Assembly (NCBI GenBank): GCA_007130355.1
Contig: SLSQ01000141.1
Location: forward strand, 1-10,546
Direction: 5' to 3'
DNA length: 10,546 nucleotides
Origin: Trueperaceae bacterium
GTDB taxonomy: Bacteria > Deinococcota > Deinococci > Deinococcales > Trueperaceae
In this document: in pieces, positions 1 to 6,822 of the stretch
Numbering within the stretch: the stretch's first letter is position 1
How the letters are laid out: every line of letters begins with the position of its first letter
The notes under the pieces: model-generated
What the model was told of the DNA's origin: nothing
Seen by the model: the letters and a program-made list of their open reading frames with translations, nothing else
Database searches by the model: none
Made by a program: the position numbers and the translations under genes

Positions 1-85
1 CGATCTCGCCGAGGGCGGCCCAGAGCAGCGGCGTGCTGAACGCCAGCGCGCGGGCGAGGACCACCAGGAACAGCTCGAGGTCCAT
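1..85 (-). CDS. ABC transporter permease 2, BMP/nucleoside-type (N-terminal fragment)
   Basis: Only the first 28 codons are in the window; the gene runs off the left edge. The visible protein begins MDLELFLVVLARALAF and continues STPLLWAALGEI. This matches the start of the second membrane subunit (NupQ/YufQ type) of BMP-family ABC importers, where a first helix is followed by a TPLL-A-LGE segment. The ATG (85-83) overlaps the TGA of the upstream permease (87-85) as TGATG, so the two are translationally coupled. By family knowledge it would pair with that permease to form the transmembrane channel. Family assignment rests on this short stretch plus operon position, both of which agree. Confidence 0.8.
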   Translation of the reverse strand, partial: MDLELFLVVLARALAFSTPLLWAALGEI

Positions 86-1235
86 CAGCGCGCGCTCCCT
101 TCCGCCGTCCGACCGTCGGCGCCGGGGGGCGCGAGCGGGACCTCGACCCGGGCCAGGCGGTAGCGCAGCACCGGCTCGGCGGCCAGGATGCAGAGCAGCA
201 CCAGGCCCTGCGTCACGCCGACGATCTGGCTCGGCAGCCGCAGCGCGACCTGCATCACGTCGCCCGCCGCCGCCACCCAGCCGAGGAACAGGGCGGTGAC
301 CAGCGCCGCGAGCGGATTCCGGCGCGCCAGCAGCGCCACGATGATCGCGGTGTAGCCGTAGCCGGGCGAGAGGCTGTTCGGGTCGACCAGGCGGTGGTGG
401 ATGCCGGCCGCCTCGCCGAAGCCGGCCAGCCCGGCCGCGCCGGCCGAGACCGCCACCAACGCGACGGTGGTCTTGAAGAAGTCGACCCCGGCGTAGCGGG
501 CCGCCTCGGGGCTCGCGCCCAGCATCCGCACCTCGAAGCCGAAGCGGGTGCGGGCGAGCAGCCAGGCCACCGCGATCGCCAGCGCGATCGCGACGGCGAG
601 GGTGGGCCAGTGCAGGCGCGTGGCGGCCCAGGTCGGCAGCCGCGCCGCCTGCTCGAACGGGTCGCTGTACGCGAAGCCGCTCAGGCTGGTGCCCTTCCAC
701 GGTCCGTTGATCAGCCAGCGCACCAGGTAGATCGCGACGTAGTTCAGCATCAGCGTGGTGATGATCTCGTTCACGCCCAGCCGGACCTTCAGCAGCGCCG
801 GCCCCAGCCCCCAGGCCGCCCCCGCCACCAGGGCGGCGAGGAACATCGCCGGCAGCAGCAGCGGCGCGGGCAGACCGCTGAAGAGCGCCACGCCGGAGGC
901 CGCGATCGCGCCGGCCAGCAGTTGCCCCTCGGCGCCGATGTTCCAGAAGCGAGCGCGGAAGGCGAGCGTCAGCCCGACGCCGGCCAGCATCAGCGGGATC
1001 GAACGGCGCGCCACCTCGCTCAGCCCGCGGGCGTCGAGCAGGGTCCGGTCGACGATCCGCCGCAGCGCGTCGAGCGGGTCGACCCCGAACGCGGCGAAGA
1101 GCGCGCCGGTGAGCGCCATCGCCACCACGACCGCGCCGATCGACGCGCCCCAGGCGAGCGCCGGTCCGGCGTGGGCGCGACGCTCGAGCTTCCAGACGGT
1201 GCGGACCGGCCGCGCTTCGCTCACGTCCGGACCGC

Positions 1236-1239
<4 letters not shown>
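85..1239 (-). CDS. ABC transporter permease 1, BMP/nucleoside-type
   Basis: This 384-residue inner-membrane subunit belongs to the BPD_transp_2 type found in nucleoside and BMP-lipoprotein importers (NupP/YufP-like). It has a cytoplasmic N-terminus and a first hydrophobic helix at about 28-52. Family motifs are FWNIGAEGQLLAG at 98-110, GVNEIITTLMLNY at 155-167, NGPW at 178-181, EAAGIHHRL at 276-284 and GYGYTAIIVALLARRNPL at 293-310. Further helices lie near 80-95, 105-150, 212-229, 257-275, 310-328 and 338-355. The length is normal for the family. The chosen GTG start overlaps the ATPase stop as GTGA, implying coupled translation. A second in-frame GTG five codons later (1224) was created by a 15-bp tandem duplication and is an alternative start. 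The frame stays open far upstream through the ATPase gene, but that stretch is not homologous protein. The substrate (nucleosides, purines or similar) is inferred from the family. Confidence 0.9.
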
Positions 1240-2813
<1,574 letters not shown>

Positions 2814-2819
2814 CGCGCA

Positions 2820-2848
2820 AGCATACGAGAGCGGCCGAGCTCGCGCAA
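2820..2848 (-). promoter_or_regulatory. Promoter of the ABC transporter operon
   Basis: On the minus strand TTGCGC (2848-2843) and TATGCT (2825-2820) are separated by exactly 17 bp. Six bases (TGCGCG) then lead to the GTG at 2813. A transcript starting at the usual distance from the -10 would begin at or next to that GTG, so the mRNA is probably leaderless. No Shine-Dalgarno sequence precedes the GTG, which agrees. Confidence 0.7.
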
Positions 2849-2862
2849 GCGGCCGCAGTCCA

Positions 2863-2882
2863 CGCCGCGCGCTCGCGCGGCG
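2863..2882. repeat. Perfect inverted repeat in divergent control region
   Basis: Two 9-bp arms (CGCCGCGCG and CGCGCGGCG) flank a 2-bp centre CT. It lies 15 bp upstream of the transporter -35 box, in the 198-bp gap between the transporter operon and the divergent response-regulator gene. It could be an operator or a transcript hairpin. Alternating CG tracts form such repeats readily in GC-rich DNA, so function is uncertain. Confidence 0.4.
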
Positions 2883-3011
2883 GGCCTCGAACATCGAGTT
2901 CACGGACGCTACGACGGCGAGGAACCGCGCGTCAAGTGCCGGGGTCCGCCTCGGCGCGATCCGGACCGCGCCGTAAGAGTTCCGTCAGCGTGTCTGGCGC
3001 ATGGTCGCGGC

Positions 3012-3449
3012 ATGACTCGCGGAGCTGCCGGAACGACCGTGCTGTGCGTGGACGACAGCGAAGGCCACCTGAAGCTGCTGGAACTCGCGCTGGGCTCGCG
3101 CGACATCGCCGTCGAGACGGCGAAGAGCGGCCACGAGGCGCTGACGCTGCTCCAGTCGCGCACGCCGGACGCCATGATCGTGGACGTCGAGATGCCGTTC
3201 ATGGACGGGTTCGAACTCGCGCGTCGCGTGCGGCGGGTGCGGCGGTTCGCGCACGTGCCGATCGTGGTCCTGACCGCCTCCGAGAAGGATGACCTGACGG
3301 GTCGCCTCGAGGCGTCCGGCGCCGACCGCCTGCTGCGCAAGCCGGTCCGGGGCCAGAACCTGCCGAAGGTGGTGATGGAGGCGATGCGCGCCCGCCGGGC
3401 GCGTCAGGTCAGCGGCGAGTCCGCCGGTCCCGCCTCGCCCGGCGCGTAG
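3012..3449 (+). CDS. Single-domain response regulator (receiver only)
   Basis: This 145-residue CheY/Spo0F-like phosphoreceiver has no output domain. The full acidic and catalytic set is visible: Asp14-Asp15 (CVDDS), phosphoacceptor Asp58 in MIVDVEMP, Thr88 in VVLTAS and Lys110 in RKP. It should accept phosphate from a histidine kinase and act through protein-protein contacts. No kinase gene is in the window, so it is an orphan here. After the receiver (about residue 128) comes a short Arg-rich then Ser/Gly/Ala/Pro-rich tail whose codons overlap the convergent nfuA gene by 46 bp. The ATG at 3012 lies shortly before the first receiver strand. There is no Shine-Dalgarno; a poor -10-like CATGGT sits six bases upstream, the same spacing seen at other genes here. 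The partner kinase and output are unknown. Confidence 0.85.
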   Translation: MTRGAAGTTVLCVDDSEGHLKLLELALGSRDIAVETAKSGHEALTLLQSRTPDAMIVDVEMPFMDGFELARRVRRVRRFAHVPIVVLTASEKDDLTGRLEASGADRLLRKPVRGQNLPKVVMEAMRARRARQVSGESAGPASPGA

Positions 3450-3991
3450 TACGGGTTCTCGCCGGCCTCGTGATCGGTGGCGTCCACGATCCCCTGGATC
3501 TCCGGCACCTGTTCGCGGATCATTCGCTCGACCCCGTGCTTGAGCGTGACGTCGGCCGCGCCGCACCCTTGGCAGCCGCCCCCGAACTCGATGATCGCGC
3601 GCGCGTCCTCGACGCCGTGGAGGGAGACGCTGCCGCCGTGGCTGGCGACGCCCGGGTTGATCATCGTGTCGAGGACGTCCTGCACGCGCTGCGCGATCGG
3701 ATCGTCCCAGGACGGGCTCTCGAAGTAGACGCGGAAGCCGGCCTGCATCACGCCCTCGACGAAGTCGACGGTGGCGCCCTCGAGCTGGCGGGCGCTCATC
3801 GGGTCGAGCAGGACGGGGAAGCCGCCCGCGTCGAACGAGCGGTCCCCCTCCTGGCGATCGTCCTCGCGAACGAGCCACAACTTCGGTTCGGCGCGCGTTC
3901 CCGCGATGCGGAGGGCGCGGACCCCCTGGTCGCGCTGCGCTTCGAGGAAGCCGAGCACGCGGTCCTTGGCTGTGTCGGTAAAGGTGAGCAT
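3404..3991 (-). CDS. nfuA: NfuA-type iron-sulfur cluster carrier
   Basis: This 195-residue protein has the two-part NfuA layout. The N-terminal A-type-scaffold-like domain (about 1-95) has no cysteines, as is typical for the degenerate NfuA version. The C-terminal NifU domain (about 100-178) carries CQGC at Cys140-Cys143, the only cysteines in the protein. In the family this CxxC binds a [4Fe-4S] cluster at a dimer interface and passes it to target enzymes. Length matches E. coli NfuA (about 190). The ATG at 3991 (MLTFTDTA) was chosen over the ATG at 4003 because it matches the family N-terminus and a TATGCT -10 lies seven bases upstream, overlapping the 4003 ATG. The last 15 or so residues (ending PADSPLT) lie beyond the conserved domain and overlap the response-regulator gene. 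No other Fe-S assembly genes are nearby. Confidence 0.88.
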   Translation of the reverse strand: MLTFTDTAKDRVLGFLEAQRDQGVRALRIAGTRAEPKLWLVREDDRQEGDRSFDAGGFPVLLDPMSARQLEGATVDFVEGVMQAGFRVYFESPSWDDPIAQRVQDVLDTMINPGVASHGGSVSLHGVEDARAIIEFGGGCQGCGAADVTLKHGVERMIREQVPEIQGIVDATDHEAGENPYYAPGEAGPADSPLT

Positions 3992-3998
3992 CGCGCTC

Positions 3999-4004
3999 AG
4001 CATA
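3999..4004 (-). promoter_or_regulatory. -10 hexamer of nfuA, leaderless type
   Basis: TATGCT on the minus strand is followed by seven bases and then the ATG at 3991. No convincing -35 box is seen 16-18 bp further upstream. The same hexamer and near-identical spacing occur before the transporter ATPase. Confidence 0.5.
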
Positions 4005-4080
4005 AGGGCGCTCGGGGAACGCGGTCCGCGTGCACCTTACGTTCCGGTCCCGACCGGCCGCGCCCGGGCCGGCGGCGGCG

Positions 4081-4104
4081 TCCGCGGCGGCGTCCGCGGC
4101 GGCG
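4081..4104. repeat. 12-bp tandem repeat, two copies, in GC-rich spacer
   Basis: TCCGCGGCGGCG is repeated twice (4081-4092, 4093-4104) after a partial copy GGCGGCGGCG (4071-4080). It lies in the 134-bp gap between the nfuA start and the end of the dienelactone-hydrolase-like gene. It is probably slippage-derived simple sequence. I see no gene in this gap. Confidence 0.7.
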
Positions 4105-4125
4105 GTGTCGGCAACGTCTTCCGCG

Positions 4126-4938
4126 TCAGCGACCGAGCGTCGCGTCGAGCCACCGTTCGAGCTCGGTCCACGCCTCGCCGGCCGCTCCGCCCGCGCGCAC
4201 CGCCTCCAGGTCCGACACGAACGCGTGCCCCACGCCGTCGAAGGTCACGATCCGCGCGGGCACGCCGGCCTCCTCCAGCGCGGCCTCGAACGCCCGGACG
4301 TCCGCCACGGGAATCTGCCGGTCCTCCGCGCCGAACACGCCGAGCACGGGGCCGGAGAGCTCCGCGAGGCGCTCGGGCTCGAGGATCGGACGGCCGTAGA
4401 AGACGGCGGTTCCGGCCAGTCGATCGTCCCCGGTCGCATAGCGGAGCGCCTCCCGCCCGCCGTAGCAGAAGCCCACGACCGCGATGCGCTGCGGGTCGAT
4501 GCGCGCATCGGCGTGCATCGCATCGACGACCGCACGCAGGTCGGCCTCGACGCGGTCGGCGGGTGCGGTCACGACGTTCCAGATCGCGGCGGGAACCCAC
4601 GAGACGGTCGTCCCGCGGAAGGTGTCGGGGGCGACCACGTGCAGGCCGCGCGCCGCGAGCGCGTCCGCCTTAGCGGTCAGTTCCGGTCGCAGGCCCCAGA
4701 ACTCGTGGATCAGCACCACGCCCGGGTGCGGTCCTGCGCCGTCCGGTACGGCGCGGTACACGTGGATCGCCCCGTCGGCTCCGGGTACGGCGTCGTTCGC
4801 GAGCTCGGCCACCCGGCCACGGTTTACGGTGCGGTCCAGTACGACGGTCGCCACCAAGACGCCCAGCGCCACGGCGAGCGCGACCGCGACGCCGCGCGCC
4901 GCGCGGACGGCGAGGCGGCGGCGAGGACGAGGTTCCAT
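4126..4938 (-). CDS. Membrane-anchored dienelactone hydrolase family protein
   Basis: This 270-residue alpha/beta hydrolase has an Arg-rich start (1-15), one hydrophobic helix (about 16-34) and a dienelactone-hydrolase fold (about 55-268). The helix has no signal-peptidase site, so I predict an N-in anchor with the catalytic domain outside the membrane. Catalytic residues of the family are visible: nucleophile Cys158 in GFCYGG, Asp206 in GAEDRQIP and His238 in GVGHAF, plus the HEFWGL segment at 78-83 that contributes the conserved Glu79. Classical family members open dienelactones in aromatic degradation, but many homologues act on other esters, so the substrate here is unknown. ATG 4938 is preceded by a leaderless-type TAGGCT at six bases. 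No aromatic-degradation genes are nearby, which argues against a specific catabolic role. Confidence 0.85.
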   Translation of the reverse strand: MEPRPRRRLAVRAARGVAVALAVALGVLVATVVLDRTVNRGRVAELANDAVPGADGAIHVYRAVPDGAGPHPGVVLIHEFWGLRPELTAKADALAARGLHVVAPDTFRGTTVSWVPAAIWNVVTAPADRVEADLRAVVDAMHADARIDPQRIAVVGFCYGGREALRYATGDDRLAGTAVFYGRPILEPERLAELSGPVLGVFGAEDRQIPVADVRAFEAALEEAGVPARIVTFDGVGHAFVSDLEAVRAGGAAGEAWTELERWLDATLGR

Positions 4939-4944
4939 GCGGGC

Positions 4945-4950
4945 AGCCTA
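4945..4950 (-). promoter_or_regulatory. -10 hexamer of the hydrolase gene, leaderless type
   Basis: TAGGCT on the minus strand, six bases (GCCCGC) before the ATG at 4938. There is no Shine-Dalgarno between it and the start. A -35 match is poor (TGGTGC at 17 bp). Confidence 0.45.
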
Positions 4951-4976
4951 CGTCCTCCGGGGGGCGCGCACCACGA

Positions 4977-5004
4977 CGCCGCCCCCGGATCTCCGGGGGC
5001 GGCG
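4977..5004 (-). terminator. Strong GC hairpin downstream of the CRP-like gene
   Basis: Perfectly complementary arms of 13 bp (4977-4989 and 4992-5004, CGCCGCCCCCGGA and its complement) surround a 2-base centre; in practice a 12-bp stem with a 4-base loop. It lies 50 bp past the stop of the minus-strand CRP-like gene and before the hydrolase promoter. No T-run follows on either strand, so it may act as a U-less terminator, a pause site or a 3'-end stabiliser. Confidence 0.55.
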
Positions 5005-5014
5005 CTTCGGCGGT

Positions 5015-5032
5015 CGCGCGCTCGGGCGCGCG
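5015..5032 (-). terminator. Second hairpin downstream of the CRP-like gene
   Basis: A 7-bp perfect stem (CGCGCGC and GCGCGCG) with a 4-base loop TCGG on the plus strand. It lies between the CRP-like stop (5055) and the longer hairpin at 4977-5004, so the 3' end of that mRNA would carry two hairpins in tandem. No T-run follows. Confidence 0.4.
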
Positions 5033-5054
5033 TCGCGGCCTTGCGGGGCAGGCC

Positions 5055-5738
5055 TCAGAGCACCTGCATCACGTAGTGGTCGGTGGCGCGCTCGAGTCCG
5101 TCCGGGTCGGCGACGTAGACGCCGCGCGTGCCGGAGAGGGCGCCTTCGTTGCGGAGTTCGCCGAGGATCCGGGTGATCGTGACGCGGCTGCTGCCGGTCA
5201 GGTCGGCGAGGTCCTCGTGGGTGAGCGCGAGCGGGAGCTTGATGCCGTGCTCGTTCTCGTCGCTGGGCTGGCCGAACTGGCGCGCGAGGCGGAGGAAGGC
5301 GCGTGTGACGCGGGCACCGACGGGCATCTCGGCCTCGTCGATCATCTCGCGGCTGCGGCGCAACTGGCGGGCCATGCTCTGCAGCACGTAGTCGCGCAGT
5401 TTGCGGTCGTTCATCGCCTGTTGCGGGTCGATCGGCGTGAGTCCGCTCTCGTGCACGGCGATGACCGTCTCGGCGTGCAGGCCGCCGTCGAGGGAGGCGA
5501 GCCCGAGCACGTCGCCCGGTCCGTACAGGTCGGCGATCCGGTCGCGGCCGAGGCTGGTCGGGACGACCGCCTTGAGCACGCCGTAGTCGACGACGTAGAG
5601 GCTGGCCGCCTCGCGGTCGGTTTCGTAGAGCACGCCGCCCGGCTCGAGCGTGCGGTTCGGCAGCGCCAGCGTCGAGGGGACGACGTCGGCCATGGCGTTC
5701 CGGTCGGGCGTACGCAGCGTGTCGAAGGTGTTGAGCAT
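5055..5738 (-). CDS. CRP/FNR-family transcriptional regulator
   Basis: This 227-residue protein has an N-terminal cyclic-nucleotide-binding-type beta-roll (about 25-110), a dimerisation helix (about 112-140) and a C-terminal winged helix (about 145-215). The recognition region is around SSRVTITRILGELRNEGAL (183-201). The position that carries the cAMP phosphate-binding Glu and Arg-Ser in E. coli CRP reads GDVLGLASLDGGLHAETV, lacking both, so canonical cAMP binding is unlikely. There are no cysteines, which excludes an FNR-type Fe-S sensor. It resembles ligand-independent or stress-linked members of the family such as Thermus SdrP or Deinococcus DdrI, but I cannot assign an orthologue. ATG 5738 is supported by a strong GAAGGAG (5750-5744) five bases upstream, unlike the leaderless genes around it. 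The gene is divergent from lexA, and two hairpins follow its stop. Confidence 0.88.
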   Translation of the reverse strand: MLNTFDTLRTPDRNAMADVVPSTLALPNRTLEPGGVLYETDREAASLYVVDYGVLKAVVPTSLGRDRIADLYGPGDVLGLASLDGGLHAETVIAVHESGLTPIDPQQAMNDRKLRDYVLQSMARQLRRSREMIDEAEMPVGARVTRAFLRLARQFGQPSDENEHGIKLPLALTHEDLADLTGSSRVTITRILGELRNEGALSGTRGVYVADPDGLERATDHYVMQVL

Positions 5739-5743
5739 GAGCG

Positions 5744-5750
5744 CTCCTTC
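5744..5750 (-). promoter_or_regulatory. Shine-Dalgarno of the CRP-like gene
   Basis: GAAGGAG on the minus strand, five bases before the ATG at 5738. It decides the start over the internal ATG 15 codons later. It is one of only two strong ribosome-binding sites in the window. Confidence 0.75.
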
Positions 5751-5895
5751 GCGATTCGCGCGGACCTGGCGGTCCGGACGCGGGGGGTTCGAGGGGTCCG
5801 CGGTCGATCTTCGGGCGGGCGCGGGATGGTTCGGCCGGATGGACCCGCCGTTCGGATCGCTCCGGGTGCGCCCCGCCGCCGCGGGAACTACAAAA

Positions 5896-5925
5896 ACTAT
5901 AGCACCTCGGGGCGCCCCCTGTCCA
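5896..5925 (-). promoter_or_regulatory. Promoter of the CRP-like gene with palindrome in spacer
   Basis: On the minus strand TGGACA (5925-5920) and TATAGT (5901-5896) are 18 bp apart, with TGC directly before the -10 (extended -10). The spacer contains the perfect 10-bp palindrome GGGGCGCCCC (5909-5918), a position where a bound protein would block or distort the promoter. The start site would be about 150 bases before the ATG. Confidence 0.65.
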
Positions 5926-5990
5926 GCCCCTTTTCGTGTCCTGGCCGACGATTCTCACCGATTTCACACGTGATTCCAGGGGCCGCCTTC

Positions 5991-6005
5991 TCGGAATCGT
6001 TCCGA
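5991..6005. repeat. 15-bp inverted repeat, candidate operator
   Basis: TCGGAA-TCG-TTCCGA has perfect 6-bp arms with a 3-bp centre and overlaps by one base the palindrome ACGATCGT (6005-6012). It lies about 70 bp upstream of the lexA -35 box and about 65 bp upstream of the CRP-like -35 box, so it could serve either gene. The binding protein is unknown. It is not the GAAC-N4-GTTC Gram-positive SOS box. Confidence 0.4.
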
Positions 6006-6076
6006 CGATCGTGCTGGACGGCGCTCCCGGCCGCGAGCCCGGACCCGGGTCGCGCTCACCCAGCGCACACCCGCGC

Positions 6077-6105
6077 TTGACGCCTGCGGCCGGATACCTT
6101 ATCAT
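6077..6105 (+). promoter_or_regulatory. lexA promoter
   Basis: TTGACG (6077-6082) and TATCAT (6100-6105) are separated by 17 bp. The GTG start lies at 6116, so the transcript would have at most a few untranslated bases. GAGG at 6108-6111 could act as a weak ribosome-binding site only if transcription starts unusually early. Confidence 0.7.
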
Positions 6106-6115
6106 TTGAGGCATC

Positions 6116-6739
6116 GTGCGTCCTCCGCTCTCGCCCGCTCAGCACCGCGTGTACGAACGCCTGCGCGACCACGTCGCGCGTACCGGGGCTCCTCCCGCCC
6201 CGGCCGAGCTCGCCCGCGAGCTCGGCGTGCACTACGTCAGCCTCAAGCAGCACCTCTCCGCCCTCAATGACAAGGGCTACCTGACGTTCGAGAGTCGGGG
6301 ACGCGGGCGCTCTCCGAAGCTGAGCCTCCCCGCCGACGTCACCGGCGTGCCGGTGCTGGGCGCGATCCCCGCCGGCCCCCTCGCCGAAGCGGTCGCCGAC
6401 GCCGAGGGGTACCTGCCGCTCTCCGGCCTGAACGGCCGCGCCTTCGCGCTGCGGGTCCGCGGCGATTCGATGGCCGACCTGATCCAGGACGGCGACGTCG
6501 TCCTGTTCGAGAAGCGCCCGCCGCGTCGCAGCGGCGAGATCTGCGCCGTCCGCGTCGGCGACGACGACGTCACGCTCAAGTACCTCGACCGCCTGGACGC
6601 CCGGCGCTACGCCCTTCGGCCGCACAACCCCGCCTACCCGGTCGCCGAGGCGGCCGCCGACCGGATCGAGATCGAGGGCGTCTACGCCGGCCTCCTACGC
6701 GGCCACGTCGCCGACCTGCTCACCGAGGACGCCGACTGA
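6116..6739 (+). CDS. lexA: LexA SOS-response repressor (self-cleaving)
   Basis: This 207-residue protein is close to the usual LexA length. The N-terminal winged helix (about 4-70) matches the LexA DNA-binding domain (LSPAQHRVYERLRDHV, then the ELARELGVH and VSLKQHLSALNDKGYL helices). The C-terminal S24-type autoprotease has the Ala86-Gly87 cleavage site in VLGAIPAG, nucleophile Ser118 in RGDSMADLIQDGD and general base Lys155 in DVTLKYL. In the family, RecA filaments on single-stranded DNA trigger self-cleavage and derepress DNA-repair genes. The GTG at 6116 is the only upstream start because an in-frame TGA lies at 6107-6109. It is divergent from the CRP-like regulator. No recA or polymerase gene is next to it. 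I cannot identify its own operator with confidence. Confidence 0.93.
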   Translation: MRPPLSPAQHRVYERLRDHVARTGAPPAPAELARELGVHYVSLKQHLSALNDKGYLTFESRGRGRSPKLSLPADVTGVPVLGAIPAGPLAEAVADAEGYLPLSGLNGRAFALRVRGDSMADLIQDGDVVLFEKRPPRRSGEICAVRVGDDDVTLKYLDRLDARRYALRPHNPAYPVAEAAADRIEIEGVYAGLLRGHVADLLTEDAD

Positions 6740-6754
6740 CGCCACGGCCGCCGG

Positions 6755-6796
6755 TCCGTTCCTCGAGCCGAAGCGCGTCGCCGAGCACCGAACGGA
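6755..6796 (+). terminator. Weak inverted repeat after lexA
   Basis: TCCGTTC (6755-6761) and GAACGGA (6790-6796) are perfect 7-bp complements separated by 28 bases; CTCG/CGAG inside can pair further. It lies between the lexA stop and the M23 gene promoter. The long loop and missing T-run make it a doubtful terminator. Confidence 0.25.
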
Positions 6797-6810
6797 GGCG
6801 TCGTCCCGCG

Positions 6811-6816
6811 TACGCT
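6811..6816 (+). promoter_or_regulatory. -10 hexamer of the M23 peptidase gene, leaderless type
   Basis: TACGCT, then six bases (CGGTCC), then the ATG at 6823. No Shine-Dalgarno intervenes and no clear -35 is visible. The spacing is the same as at the ABC ATPase and hydrolase genes. Confidence 0.45.
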
Positions 6817-6822
6817 CGGTCC

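Larger units (their letters stand above)
5739..6115. other. 377-bp divergent control region between CRP-like gene and lexA
   Basis: No gene is seen here. From left to right it holds: the CRP-like Shine-Dalgarno (5744-5750); a small hairpin in the leader (5761-5776, arms CGGACC/GGTCCG, loop TGGC); the CRP-like promoter (5896-5925), giving a leader of about 150 bases; TCAC-AC-GTGA (5964-5973); a 15-bp inverted repeat TCGGAA-TCG-TTCCGA (5991-6005) followed directly by the palindrome ACGATCGT (6005-6012); and the lexA promoter (6077-6105). The stretch around 5887-5905 is notably A/T-rich for this genome. Confidence 0.6.

Noticed and set aside
4071..4104. GC-rich tandem repeat considered as a CRISPR or functional repeat array.
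   Set aside because: Only two full 12-bp copies, no spacers; simple-sequence slippage explains it.
5964..5973. TCAC-AC-GTGA considered as a CRP/FNR binding site.
   Set aside because: The centre is two bases rather than the six required for TGTGA-N6-TCACA, so the geometry does not fit.
5076..6080. A 334-codon plus-strand frame opposite the CRP-like gene and the control region.
   Set aside because: Val/Gly/Asp-rich mirror sequence with no motif; the opposite strand carries a complete CRP-family protein with Shine-Dalgarno.
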